Assembly: GCA_039933635.1 (NCBI GenBank)
Contig: JBDTNQ010000035.1
Coordinates: forward strand, 1-34,725
Length of the DNA: 34,725 nt
Direction: 5' to 3'
Source: JBDTNQ01 sp039933635
GTDB lineage: Bacteria; Acidobacteriota; Vicinamibacteria; Vicinamibacterales; SCN-69-37
Part shown: piece after piece, positions 24,303 through 32,209 of the stretch
How positions within the stretch are numbered: position 1 is the stretch's first letter
How the letters are laid out: every line of letters starts with the position of its first letter
The notes under the pieces: model-generated
Told to the model about the DNA's origin: nothing
The model's input: only the letters and a program-made list of their open reading frames with translations
Database searches by the model: none
Made by a program: the position numbers and the translations under genes

Positions 24303-25570
24303 CACAGAACGTGATCGGGCACGGTGTGCGCGAGGGCTTCCTCGCGCCGGAGGTCGTTCGACAGATCGTCTCGGACGGGCTCAGCGGATTGCCGGTGGAC
24401 GGCCGGCGGGTTCTCGTCATCATTCCTGACGGCACGCGGACGATGCCCATGCCGTTGCTGTTCGACATCATCGAGGCCGTGCTGGGCGCACGCGCGAAGG
24501 CGCTGGACTTTCTCGTCGCGCTGGGCACGCACTCGCCGATGAGCGACGAGGAACTGGGTCGCCTCGTTGGCCGGCCCGTGTCGAACGGGATGGCGGGCTC
24601 GCGGCGCATCTACAACCACTCGTGGGACGATCCGTCGTCATTTGCCGCGCTGGGGACGATTCCGGCGCACGAAGTCGAGATGCTGTCCGGCGGCCTCTTG
24701 AAGCAGGACGTGCCGGTGGCGCTCAACCGGCTCGCCATCGAGTACGACCACGTGCTCATCTGCGGACCGGTGTTTCCTCACGAGGTCGCGGGTTTCTCCG
24801 GCGGCACGAAGTACCTGTTTCCCGGCATTGCCGCGGCGGACATCATCCACTTTACGCACTGGCTCGGCGCCTTGGTCACGAGCTACGAAATTATCGGGAC
24901 GCTCGATACACCTGTCAGGGCGGTGATCAACCGCGCGGCGGCGCTGCTGCCCACGCCGTTGTCGCTCATCGCGCTCGTCGTGTCGCACGATGGAGTCTCG
25001 GGAGCGTACGTGGGCGACGTTCACGCGGCGTGGCGACAGGCGGCGCTGCTGTCCTCGCGGCGTCACATCGCGTGGGTGGATCGGCCGTTCGATCGGATGC
25101 TGTCGATCATGCCGTCGATGTACGACGATCTCTGGACGGCGGCCAAGGGCGCGTACAAGGCCGAACCGGCGATTGCGGACGGCGGGGAAGTGGTGATCTT
25201 CGCGCCTCACGTGCGCGAGGTGAGCTACGTGCACGGCCGCCTGATTGACGAGATTGGCTATCATTGCCGGGACTACTTCTTGAAGCAGTGGGATCGCTTC
25301 GGACAGTATCCGGGCGGCATCATCGCCCACGCGACGCACGTGAAGGGGCTGGGCACCTACGACGCCGCGACGGGCATCGAGCGCCCGCGGATCCGGGTGA
25401 CGCTGGCGACGGGCATTCCCGAAGAGCGATGCCGGCGGATCAACCTCGGTTATCGCGATCCGGCAACGATCGATCCCGCGACGTGGGCGGCCGAGGCGCA
25501 GGATCACGCGCTGGTCGTGCCGCGAGCGGGCGAGTTCCTGTTCAGAGTCGGCAAGGCGCCCGAGGCGTAA
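24299..25570 (+). CDS. larA: LarA-family nickel-pincer racemase/epimerase homologue
   Basis: The 423-residue protein matches the lactate racemase (DUF2088) fold. It has IIPDGTRTMP (residues 41-50, with the Asp and Arg of the PD-x-TR motif), GTHSPMSDEEL (76-86, catalytic-type His78), and FPHEVAGFSGGTKYLFPGIA (159-178) with Lys171 where the nickel pincer nucleotide is tethered. LarA interconverts D- and L-lactate; homologues act on other 2-hydroxy acids, including gluconate. The neighbourhood (6-phosphogluconate dehydrogenase and KDG kinase immediately downstream) favours a sugar acid such as gluconate over lactate. That is inference. The GTG start at 24299 overlaps the DUF1080 stop as GTGA; a GAGGG at 24290-24294 precedes it. 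The cofactor genes larB, larC and larE are not in the window. Confidence 0.85.
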   Translation: MTQNVIGHGVREGFLAPEVVRQIVSDGLSGLPVDGRRVLVIIPDGTRTMPMPLLFDIIEAVLGARAKALDFLVALGTHSPMSDEELGRLVGRPVSNGMAGSRRIYNHSWDDPSSFAALGTIPAHEVEMLSGGLLKQDVPVALNRLAIEYDHVLICGPVFPHEVAGFSGGTKYLFPGIAAADIIHFTHWLGALVTSYEIIGTLDTPVRAVINRAAALLPTPLSLIALVVSHDGVSGAYVGDVHAAWRQAALLSSRRHIAWVDRPFDRMLSIMPSMYDDLWTAAKGAYKAEPAIADGGEVVIFAPHVREVSYVHGRLIDEIGYHCRDYFLKQWDRFGQYPGGIIAHATHVKGLGTYDAATGIERPRIRVTLATGIPEERCRRINLGYRDPATIDPATWAAEAQDHALVVPRAGEFLFRVGKAPEA

Positions 25571-25614
25571 GGGCGCGAAAGAGTTCAAGCGTTCGAAGTT
25601 CCCGAAGGGATCAC

Positions 25615-27024
25615 ATGTCTTCTGCAATTGGCGTCGTCGGTCTGGGTGTAATGGGGGCGAATCTGGCTCGGAATATCGAGAGCCGGGGTTTCAACGTGGC
25701 GGGCTACGACCTCGATCCAGCCAAGACTCAGGCATTCGTGAAAGCCGGCGCCGGTCACGACGTGACGGGAGTCGACAGCCCGGCTGCTTTGATGGTGGCG
25801 CTGGATCGTCCGAGGCGCATCCTGATGATGGTGCCGGCCGGCGCGCCGGTCGATGCTGTCATCCAGCACCTGCTGCCGCACCTGGAAGCCGGCGACATTC
25901 TCATCGACGGCGGCAATTCCTTCTTCCGTGACACCGATCGGCGTTTCGATGAGCTGGCCACGCGGCGCATCGAGTTTCTGGGCACCGGTGTCTCCGGGGG
26001 TGAGGAAGGGGCGCTGCGCGGTCCTGCCATCATGCCGGGCGGCTCCACCCAGGCGTGGGACGCCGTCGCGCCGATCCTTCGCGCGATTGCTGCGCGCGCC
26101 GAGGACGGAGAGCCGTGCGTGGCCTACATGGGGGCGAAGGGCGCGGGGCACTACGTGAAGATGGTGCACAACGGCATCGAGTACGGCGACATGCAGCTCA
26201 TCGCGGAAACGTACGATGTGCTGTCGCGCGGACTGGGCCTGTCGGCGCCCGAGATCGCTGACGTCTTCGCGGAGTGGAATCGCGGAGAGCTGAAGTCGTA
26301 CCTGGTCGAGATCAGCGCCGAGGTGCTGAAGTTCATCGATCCTGAGACGAAGCGGCCGCTCGTCGACCTGATCCTCGATGAGGCTCAGCAGAAGGGCACG
26401 GGCAAGTGGATGAGCCAGAACGCGTTCGATGTTGGCGCGCCAATTCCGACGGTGAATGCGGCCGTCGAGGCCCGCATCCTTTCGGCGCTCAAGAAGGAAC
26501 GTGTGGCTGCGAGCCGCGTCCTGTCGGGCCCCCCTCCGACGTACACGGGCAACCGCGACGCGCTGATCGACGCCGCGAAGCAGGCCCTGTACGCGAGCAA
26601 GATCACGTCTTATGCTCAAGGTATGGCGCTCCTGCGCATGGCCTCTGACGAATACCATTACGACATCGATCCGGGCGAGGTGGCGCGGATTTGGCGCGCC
26701 GGCTGCATCATCCGCGCGTCGCTGCTCAACGACGTGAGCGCCGCGTTCAACGGCAACCATGGTCTTGTCAACCTGCTGCTCGACCCGACCTTCAGCGAGG
26801 CGGTTGGCACGCGGCAGCAGGGCTGGAGGACACTCGTGCAGGTCGCTGTTGGTCTTGGCATTCCGGTGCCGGGCTTGTCGGTCTCGCTGGCGTACTACGA
26901 CGCGTACCGCAGCGAGCGTCTGCCGGCAAATCTCACGCAGGGCCAGCGCGACTACTTTGGCGCGCACACGTATCGCCGCACCGATCGCGACGGGACGTTC
27001 CACACGCATTGGACTGGTGAGTAG
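25615..27024 (+). CDS. gnd: 6-phosphogluconate dehydrogenase, decarboxylating
   Basis: This is a full-length 469-residue Gnd of the dimeric GndA type. It converts 6-phosphogluconate to ribulose 5-phosphate and CO2. Key motifs are intact: GVVGLGVMGANLARNIESRG (residues 6-25), GVSGGEEGALRGPAIMPGG (about 124-142), KMVHNGIEYGDMQ (with catalytic Lys and Glu) and the C-terminal GQRDYFGAHTYRR and FHTHW. Unusually, the end of beta-strand 2 reads GYDLDPAKT where the E. coli enzyme has FNRSREKT: Asp32 and Leu33 replace the Asn and Arg that bind the 2'-phosphate of NADP+. This predicts preference for NAD+. The ATG at 25615 follows GAAGGGA at 25604-25610. It lies 44 bp after larA and 50 bp before the KDG kinase gene, so a shared transcript is likely. 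Confidence 0.95.
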   Translation: MSSAIGVVGLGVMGANLARNIESRGFNVAGYDLDPAKTQAFVKAGAGHDVTGVDSPAALMVALDRPRRILMMVPAGAPVDAVIQHLLPHLEAGDILIDGGNSFFRDTDRRFDELATRRIEFLGTGVSGGEEGALRGPAIMPGGSTQAWDAVAPILRAIAARAEDGEPCVAYMGAKGAGHYVKMVHNGIEYGDMQLIAETYDVLSRGLGLSAPEIADVFAEWNRGELKSYLVEISAEVLKFIDPETKRPLVDLILDEAQQKGTGKWMSQNAFDVGAPIPTVNAAVEARILSALKKERVAASRVLSGPPPTYTGNRDALIDAAKQALYASKITSYAQGMALLRMASDEYHYDIDPGEVARIWRAGCIIRASLLNDVSAAFNGNHGLVNLLLDPTFSEAVGTRQQGWRTLVQVAVGLGIPVPGLSVSLAYYDAYRSERLPANLTQGQRDYFGAHTYRRTDRDGTFHTHWTGE

Positions 27025-27074
27025 CCAGTCCGACGGTTGATACCCGATGCCTCCTCAGCCCGTCACCTGAACCC

Positions 27075-28160
27075 ATGACCACACCGACTCTTGTTGTCCC
27101 TGCCGAAGGCGCGATCGACTGTCTCGCGCTCGGCGCCATCATCCATCGACTCGACTCCGGCGTGGTGCCATTCCGCAAGGCGATGACGTGTTCGATCCAC
27201 GTCAGCGGTGGCGAGTTCAACGTGGCCGCCAATCTGGCCGACTGTTTCCAGATGCACACGGCCATTGCGACCGCCATGGTCGACTATCCGGTCGGCGACC
27301 TCATCTCCGAGCGCGTGAAGGCCATGGGGGTGCGTCCGTTCTACAAGCACTTCGCTCACGACGGCGCGCGTGGCCCGAATATGGCCACGGTCTACAGCGA
27401 CCGCGGCCACGGCGTGCGCGCGCCGGTCGTGTTCTACAACCGCAGCAACGAAGCCGGTGCGCTCCTGAAACCAGGGGATTTTGACTGGGACGCGATTTTC
27501 GCGGAGGGCGTCCGCTGGTTCCACAGCGGGGGGCTGTTCGCGGCGCTCTCGATGAGCACGCCTGAGCTGATCATCGAGGGCATGCAGGAGGCTCGCCGGC
27601 ACGGCGCCGTCGTGTCGTTCGATCTCAACTACCGCGAGAAGCTGTGGAAAGCCTCGGGTGATCCGGCCCGGGCGCAGGACGTGTTCGGGCGGATCGCGCA
27701 GAACGTGGACGTGCTGGTGGGCAACGAAGAGGACCTGCAGAAGGCGCTTGGCGTGCCGGCACCGAAGACGGGACATGCGTCGAAGCTCGATCCGGGCGCG
27801 TTTTTCGAGACGATTGGATATGTGGCCGACAAGTACCCGAACGTGAAGGTCGTCGCCACGACGCTGCGCGAGGTCGCCTCGACGAACCGGCACGACTGGA
27901 GCGCCGTCGCCTGGGTACAGGGGCAGCAGTACGTGGCGCCGACCTGCCAGCTCGACGTCTATGACCGCGTCGGCGGCGGTGACGGCTTCGCCGCGGGGTT
28001 CTTCTACGGACTGATGTCCGGCGAGACGCCTGAGCAGGCGGTGCGCCTCGGCTGGGCTCACGGCGCGCTGATTACCACCTATCCCGGCGACACGACCATG
28101 GCGACGGTCGCCGAAGTTCGCGCGTTCGCCAAGGGCGGCTCCGCCCGGATTCAGCGCTGA
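27075..28160 (+). CDS. kdgK: 2-dehydro-3-deoxygluconokinase (PfkB family)
   Basis: The 361-residue protein is a ribokinase-like sugar kinase. It opens with GAIDCLALGAIIHRL and IHVSGGEFNVAANLADCF (about residues 40-57; GG-x-x-N-x-A motif for sugar binding) and has the substrate-lid region GPNMATVYSDRG and the C-terminal anion-hole motif DRVGGGDGFAAGFFYGL with catalytic Asp303. FDLNYREKLW (about 179-188) is typical of KDG kinases, which make 2-keto-3-deoxy-6-phosphogluconate, the substrate of KDPG aldolase. A different ketose specificity is possible, but position after gnd and larA supports a sugar acid. It is longer than E. coli KdgK (about 310), with an insert near residues 230-265. It ends 9 bp before a perfect hairpin that probably closes the operon. 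No KDPG aldolase gene is in the window. Confidence 0.82.
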   Translation: MTTPTLVVPAEGAIDCLALGAIIHRLDSGVVPFRKAMTCSIHVSGGEFNVAANLADCFQMHTAIATAMVDYPVGDLISERVKAMGVRPFYKHFAHDGARGPNMATVYSDRGHGVRAPVVFYNRSNEAGALLKPGDFDWDAIFAEGVRWFHSGGLFAALSMSTPELIIEGMQEARRHGAVVSFDLNYREKLWKASGDPARAQDVFGRIAQNVDVLVGNEEDLQKALGVPAPKTGHASKLDPGAFFETIGYVADKYPNVKVVATTLREVASTNRHDWSAVAWVQGQQYVAPTCQLDVYDRVGGGDGFAAGFFYGLMSGETPEQAVRLGWAHGALITTYPGDTTMATVAEVRAFAKGGSARIQR

Positions 28161-28169
28161 TAGACGAAA

Positions 28170-28191
28170 CCGGGAGTCTAAAGACTCCCGG
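28170..28191. terminator. Hairpin between kdgK and the convergent membrane protein
   Basis: Arms CCGGGAGTCT (28170-28179) and AGACTCCCGG (28182-28191) are perfectly complementary around AA. It starts 9 bp after the kdgK stop and shares the CT-AA-AG centre of the palindrome at 20814. It is a likely end of the five-gene run, without a strong T-tract. Confidence 0.65.
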
Positions 28192-28224
28192 AGTTGTCGC
28201 GCGGTTGGGAAGTCTGGACCCGGA

Positions 28225-29451
28225 TTAGGGCGCGACGCCTATTCTTCCGCTCCACACGTTCAGCACCCAGAGATACTGCAGCCAGGTGCAGCCGATGACG
28301 ACGAGGCCGACCGGCCAGCTTCGCCTCAGCCATATCGCCAGCACGATCGGTAACGTCAGGATGGCGAACGCGAAGCGCGGCACTGAGCCGAACGCCACGG
28401 CGCCTGGCTGCGCGACGGCAAACACGAGGCTTGTGGCCACGACGGTGTAGATCTTCAGTTCGAGAGGGATGCGGGACTGGCCAAGGCAACCGACCGTCAA
28501 TCCGGCCACGCACGCGAGCACGATGACGGACGGGTTTAGTAGCAAAGACAAGCCGTCATGTCCGATCGCCGCCCGCCACGCGGCCACCAGCGCCGCGGGA
28601 TCGGCGCGGATGCCCCACGCGCCCTGTGAGGCCGCGACTGCATCGAGCCGACCCGTGAGTTGCCACGCGACCAGCATCCACGCCCATGGCGCCACTACCG
28701 CCACGACCAGCACAACGGCGGCGCGGAGCCAGGGCGTGTGCCGCGGCATGGCGGTCGAGCGGCCAGCCCACGCAAGGCGCAGGTCAATGACGACCCGCGC
28801 GGCGACGGCCGCCGCGAGTGGCAGTGCCGCGCCTCGGCTCAGGGCTGCGCCCACGAGCAGCAACGCGGCCAGGATGGTACGGCCACGAACGACCGCGACG
28901 AGACACGCAGCCGCGAACCCGAGGTGGAGCGGCTCCGAGTACGGCAGGTGCAGGAGAAACGCGGTTGGCAGAAACGCCCAGAGCGTGGCGGCCCGAATCG
29001 CGACGCGGTCACCGGCGACCGGACGGACCAGCGCCGCGAGCGACCCCGCGACGACAGCCCCGGCGACCAGGTTGAGGGCCATGGCCGTCCACACGAACGG
29101 GAGCCCCGTGATTCGAGTCGCCGCGGCAGCCGCTGCCGGAAACGCGGGGAAGAACGCCCAGGTGTTGGGCATCACCTGGCCGTCCGGACCGACCGGCAGC
29201 CGCGCGGGATATCCGATCTGGGCTATGGACGCGTAGTAGACGGCGTCCCATCGCAGCAGCGCCGGTTCCCATAGCCGGAAGGCGCCGCCGGACATCATCC
29301 GGACTCCGCGCAACTGCCGCGCGACAGCCAGGAAGACGTCCATGCTGATGAGGCGCGCCAGGATGTAAAAAGTCACCGCCTGAAAGACGGGGCGGCGGGC
29401 GAGAGCGGCGATTCGGCGGAAGATCGCGATGGGCGATCGTAACGCGTGCAC
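28225..29451 (-). CDS. PIG-V-like GT-C mannosyltransferase, membrane protein
   Basis: The 408-residue polytopic protein has about nine or ten hydrophobic helices. The first extracytoplasmic loop holds LLRWDAVYYASIAQIGYP (about residues 65-82) followed by NTWAFFPAFP (about 96-105). The W-D-x-x-x-Y-x-x-IA-x-x-GYP and AFFP-x-x-P pair is the signature of PIG-V-type mannosyltransferases, where the Asp is the likely catalytic base and dolichyl- or polyprenyl-phosphate mannose is the donor. In bacteria such proteins glycosylate cell-envelope or secreted molecules. The start is a GTG at 29451; a downstream Met at about residue 37 would cut into the first helix. It lies 19 bp downstream of the small lipoprotein gene on the same strand, so they may be co-transcribed. 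It converges with kdgK across the hairpin at 28170-28191. Confidence 0.8.
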   Translation of the reverse strand: MHALRSPIAIFRRIAALARRPVFQAVTFYILARLISMDVFLAVARQLRGVRMMSGGAFRLWEPALLRWDAVYYASIAQIGYPARLPVGPDGQVMPNTWAFFPAFPAAAAAATRITGLPFVWTAMALNLVAGAVVAGSLAALVRPVAGDRVAIRAATLWAFLPTAFLLHLPYSEPLHLGFAAACLVAVVRGRTILAALLLVGAALSRGAALPLAAAVAARVVIDLRLAWAGRSTAMPRHTPWLRAAVVLVVAVVAPWAWMLVAWQLTGRLDAVAASQGAWGIRADPAALVAAWRAAIGHDGLSLLLNPSVIVLACVAGLTVGCLGQSRIPLELKIYTVVATSLVFAVAQPGAVAFGSVPRFAFAILTLPIVLAIWLRRSWPVGLVVIGCTWLQYLWVLNVWSGRIGVAP

Positions 29452-29470
29452 GCCGCTCCCCGCGGGTCAA

Positions 29471-29923
29471 TCAGTAGTGCTGAACTTCCATCGTATAGGT
29501 GACGGGCTCCGTCAACGTGCCCGAGTCGAAGATCTGAACGCAATACACGCCGCTCGTGAAGATGCCACTGGCGGTCAGGACCTGATTGATGTTGGCGGCG
29601 GTAGCGGTGTAAGTGGTGCTTCGTGCACAACTCCCGTCGAAGGCAATCGAGCCGAACCCGACGCCGATGGTCTTGGTCACATCAGTCGGATTGGCCACCG
29701 TCCTGAGGGACGTGACCTTCACCGCCGCATCGCTATAGCTCAGCTGGTAGTTGACGGTGAAACTTTGTGACGAGGCACCGAGCACCGCGAGGGTCCCGCT
29801 CAGCGTGTCGGTCGTCAAGACCGGCGTCGGTGATGTGTTCTTGTTGCCGCATCCGGCCGCGAGGGCGAGCAGGAGGATTCCGGCGAAGAGCCCGATCCGG
29901 CGTGTTTCCGAGCGTGCGTACAT
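29471..29923 (-). CDS. Small lipoprotein with a C-terminal beta-sandwich
   Basis: The 150-residue product has a twin-Arg-containing but typical Sec lipoprotein signal, with lipobox LAAGC (lipidated Cys25) and a Thr/Pro-rich linker. A single beta-rich domain follows (about residues 40-150), with SGTLAVLGASSQSFTVNYQL near its start and SGVYCVQIFDSGTLTEPVTY near its end. Two Cys residues (in DGSCARS and GVYCVQ) could form a disulfide. The pattern resembles pre-peptidase-like or secreted beta-sandwich domains of uncharacterised Acidobacteriota lipoproteins; I cannot assign a function. The ATG at 29923 precedes the signal peptide, and a longer in-frame extension upstream is rejected as non-signal sequence. 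It is followed 19 bp later by the PIG-V-like gene. Confidence 0.7.
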   Translation of the reverse strand: MYARSETRRIGLFAGILLLALAAGCGNKNTSPTPVLTTDTLSGTLAVLGASSQSFTVNYQLSYSDAAVKVTSLRTVANPTDVTKTIGVGFGSIAFDGSCARSTTYTATAANINQVLTASGIFTSGVYCVQIFDSGTLTEPVTYTMEVQHY

Positions 29924-30105
29924 GCAGACACATCCTTTTTGCACGGCGCTGGCACGCCAGGTCAGGAAGGCTAGTGTACACAAGAATTCAAGGCATGCCT
30001 GTGACATGGTAGGAAATGGCGGGCGCGTGCCATTTCGTGCAAAGGTCCCTTCGACACGGACAGAAGGGATCCAATAGGCAGACTCGAGTGCTTGTAAACT
30101 CTTTT

Positions 30106-30133
30106 TTTACAGGTAGTTACGAACGCATAGACT
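30106..30133 (+). promoter_or_regulatory. Candidate promoter of the DUF5658 gene in an AT-rich patch
   Basis: TTTACA (30106-30111) and TAGACT (30128-30133) are 16 bp apart, 26 bp before the ATG at 30159. The patch around it, including a seven-T run at 30102-30108, is notably AT-rich for this window. Confidence 0.35.
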
Positions 30134-30158
30134 TGCGCTATGCTCTGCGCATAACGCC

Positions 30159-30455
30159 ATGAGACTCTCCCGGCTCATCCTCCTGCTCTTTCTGGCCGCC
30201 CAGGCGTTTGACGGTGTGTTCACGTACGTTGCCGTCACTGCGGTTGGCACACACGCAGAGAGCAATCAGTTTCTTGTGTTCTGGATGACGCTGATCGGAG
30301 CTGGACCGGCGCTGTTACTCGCCAAGTCGGTGGCGGTGCTCGCGGGAGCCTTCGTCTACCACCGCGGCCTGTACGGTCTACTCGCCGGCCTCACGGCCTT
30401 GTACGCCGCCGCTGCGATTGGGCCGTGGCTGTACGTGTACACGTCCTGGCCCTAG
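30159..30455 (+). CDS. Small DUF5658-like membrane protein
   Basis: The 98-residue protein has three hydrophobic helices (about residues 5-25, 40-62 and 70-92). The first helix and following loop contain Asp18, Thr22, Glu34 and Asn36 (FDGVFTYVA, then HAESNQFL), the D-x-x-x-T and E-x-N pattern of DUF5658 proteins. These polar residues within or beside membrane helices hint at a binding or transport role, but the family function is unknown. It has no signal peptide beyond the first helix. It sits alone between the divergent lipoprotein gene and the convergent PilZ gene, 46 bp from the latter's stop. Confidence 0.65.
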   Translation: MRLSRLILLLFLAAQAFDGVFTYVAVTAVGTHAESNQFLVFWMTLIGAGPALLLAKSVAVLAGAFVYHRGLYGLLAGLTALYAAAAIGPWLYVYTSWP

Positions 30456-30501
30456 CCGGTTTCACCGTAAGTTCACGTTCTGAGTTTGCGTTCACGCCTG
30501 C

Positions 30502-31227
30502 CTAGAAGTCCTTCGAGACCAGGCTTCCGCGCGGGTGCTTGATGTGCAGGGTGAGGAACTCGACGCCGCTGTGCCACGTCGCCCCGCCTGCCCCATCGGC
30601 CGACTCTGAATTCCGGACCACGGCGACGGCGCTGCAGAATTCGCAATCGATCCGCACGCGCTCCCCGGGCGCCAGTTCAAGGGTGGACGTGAACCGCATT
30701 CCCGAAATCGATACGTTTTCCGTCACGCCTTCGAACGTCCGATCGGTGGGCCAACTCAGGCAATAGCTCACCGCCATCTGGCGAGGGATGCGCTCGAGCG
30801 CGCGCTGTGAGGAGCCTTCTCGCTGGACTCTCACTGCCGCATACAACGGACTTCCGCACGATGCGCAGCTGCTCCCCGGCAACGCCGCCTCGCGCGCGGA
30901 GTGCACGGTTCCGCAGAACGGACACTCGCACGTGGCGGCGGTGCTCGCGCCCAGTTCGAGGTTGGCACGGTGTACCTCGGCTTCGCGCGCGGCCGACCGC
31001 AGTCCCCCGGGCGCCTGGCCCAAGGAGCGATCGTACGTCGCGCGTTTCGCGGGATCGCTCAAGATCGCGAAGGCCTCGTTGATCACGGTCGCGTTCCAGT
31101 GATCCCCTCCAAGATCCGGGTGCATGTGCAGCCGCTGCATCAGCGTGCGGTAGCTCGTCCGGATGATCTCCGCGGGCGCGTCCGGCTGCACATGCAGCAC
31201 ACGATAGTAGTTGCGGCGGTTCTCCAT
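30502..31227 (-). CDS. J-domain / zinc-ribbon / PilZ fusion protein
   Basis: The 241-residue protein joins three modules. Residues about 7-68 form a J-domain: NYYRVLHVQPDAP, an intact HPD (37-39, HMHPDLGG) and INEAFAILSDPAKRATYD. Residues about 98-128 hold paired cysteines, CPFC (102-105) and CASC (121-124), in a likely zinc ribbon. Residues about 143-228 form a PilZ-like domain with an Arg-rich start (RALERIPRQ) and NVSISGMRF (171-179), where Asn replaces the Asp of the canonical D-x-S-x-x-G. PilZ domains bind cyclic di-GMP, so the protein may couple that signal to DnaK-type chaperone recruitment; this is inference. The ATG at 31227 is chosen, and a GTG at 31248 is also possible. It diverges from the lactonase-like gene by 137 bp. 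Confidence 0.8.
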   Translation of the reverse strand: MENRRNYYRVLHVQPDAPAEIIRTSYRTLMQRLHMHPDLGGDHWNATVINEAFAILSDPAKRATYDRSLGQAPGGLRSAAREAEVHRANLELGASTAATCECPFCGTVHSAREAALPGSSCASCGSPLYAAVRVQREGSSQRALERIPRQMAVSYCLSWPTDRTFEGVTENVSISGMRFTSTLELAPGERVRIDCEFCSAVAVVRNSESADGAGGATWHSGVEFLTLHIKHPRGSLVSKDF

Positions 31228-31364
31228 GCGGAGCGGCTCCAGCCTCACAATCGGCAGGATCGCTTCCTTGCTTGAGGCAGAGGGCCACGGCCGGCCCGGA
31301 CTTCGTTCATAATGTCGGCCATCCGCACTGATTCCACCCGTCGCGTAGCCGATTGAATCCAGCC

Positions 31365-32195
31365 ATGCGCATCGACACCCACCAGCACTATTGGCGCTAC
31401 ACCGCCGCTGATTACGGCTGGATCGACGACGCGAAGGCCGTGCTCAAACGCGACTACGTGCCCGCCGACGTGCAGCCTCTGATGCAGACCGCCGGGTTCG
31501 ACGCCGCGATTGCGGTCCAGGCCCGTCAGACCGCCGACGAGACGACGGCGCTGCTCGCGTTCGCCGATCAACACCCGTTCGTGGCGGGCGTGGTCGGCTG
31601 GGTCGACCTCCAGGCCGACGATGTCGGCGAGCAACTGGCTGCGATCGCGTCCCACCGCAAGTTGGTGGGGATCCGGCACATCGTGCAGGATGAAGACGAC
31701 GACCGGTTCTTGCTGCGCCCCGCCTTCAACCGCGGCATCGCGATGCTTGCCGAGTTCGACCTGGCGTACGACGTCCTCGTCTACCCGAAGCATCTGCCGA
31801 TCGTCGCGGAGTTCCTCAGTCGATTCCCTTCGCAGCGCTTCGTGCTCGATCACCTGGCGAAGCCGGAGATCCGGCACGGCCGATTGCACGAGTGGGCGCG
31901 CGCGCTCGAAGAAGTCGCGGCGGCGCCGAACGTCGTGGCGAAGCTCTCGGGGCTGGTGACCGAAGCATCATGGTCGGCGTGGACGAGCGAGGATCTCGGT
32001 CCCTATCTCGACGTGGCGCTCGACCTGTTCGGACCCGATCGCCTGATGGTGGGATCCGATTGGCCCGTGTGTACGCTGGCAGGGTCGTACGAGCGCACCA
32101 TGAGCGTGTTCACGCGTTATCTCTCCGGGCGACCCGCGGCAGCGCAGGACGCCATTCTGGGTGGAAACGCGCGGCGATTCTGGAAGCTGGCTTGA
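31365..32195 (+). CDS. Amidohydrolase-2 family lactonase (L-fuconolactonase/rhamnonolactonase-like)
   Basis: The 276-residue TIM-barrel metal hydrolase of the COG3618 group starts MRIDTHQHYW, the H-x-H metal motif (His6 and His8). Later it has IRHIVQDEDDDRFL (about 107-120), VLDHLAKPEIR (about 160-170) and GSDWPVC with Asp232 as the likely catalytic metal-binding acid. Characterised relatives hydrolyse L-fucono- or L-rhamnono-lactones and related sugar lactones to the free acid. The ATG at 31365 is chosen; a TTG four codons earlier is possible. It lies only 14 bp upstream of a sugar-binding lipoprotein gene, followed by an ATPase and an apparent permease, so it very likely acts on a sugar or lactone delivered by that importer. 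The exact sugar is not clear, and no partner dehydrogenase or dehydratase is in the window. Confidence 0.82.
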   Translation: MRIDTHQHYWRYTAADYGWIDDAKAVLKRDYVPADVQPLMQTAGFDAAIAVQARQTADETTALLAFADQHPFVAGVVGWVDLQADDVGEQLAAIASHRKLVGIRHIVQDEDDDRFLLRPAFNRGIAMLAEFDLAYDVLVYPKHLPIVAEFLSRFPSQRFVLDHLAKPEIRHGRLHEWARALEEVAAAPNVVAKLSGLVTEASWSAWTSEDLGPYLDVALDLFGPDRLMVGSDWPVCTLAGSYERTMSVFTRYLSGRPAAAQDAILGGNARRFWKLA

Positions 32196-32209
32196 CGCTG
32201 GAGGACGCG

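Noticed and set aside
28172..28191. Classical Rho-independent terminator after kdgK
   Set aside because: The stem is perfect but is followed by GAGTTGTCGC, not a T-run, so intrinsic termination is not certain; it is listed as a likely operon end only.
29733..29752. TATAGCTCAGCTGGTAG resembles the D-arm and A-box of a tRNA gene
   Set aside because: No acceptor stem, anticodon arm or T-arm can be formed around it. It lies inside the small lipoprotein gene, whose minus-strand reading (YQLSYSDAAV) explains the bases.
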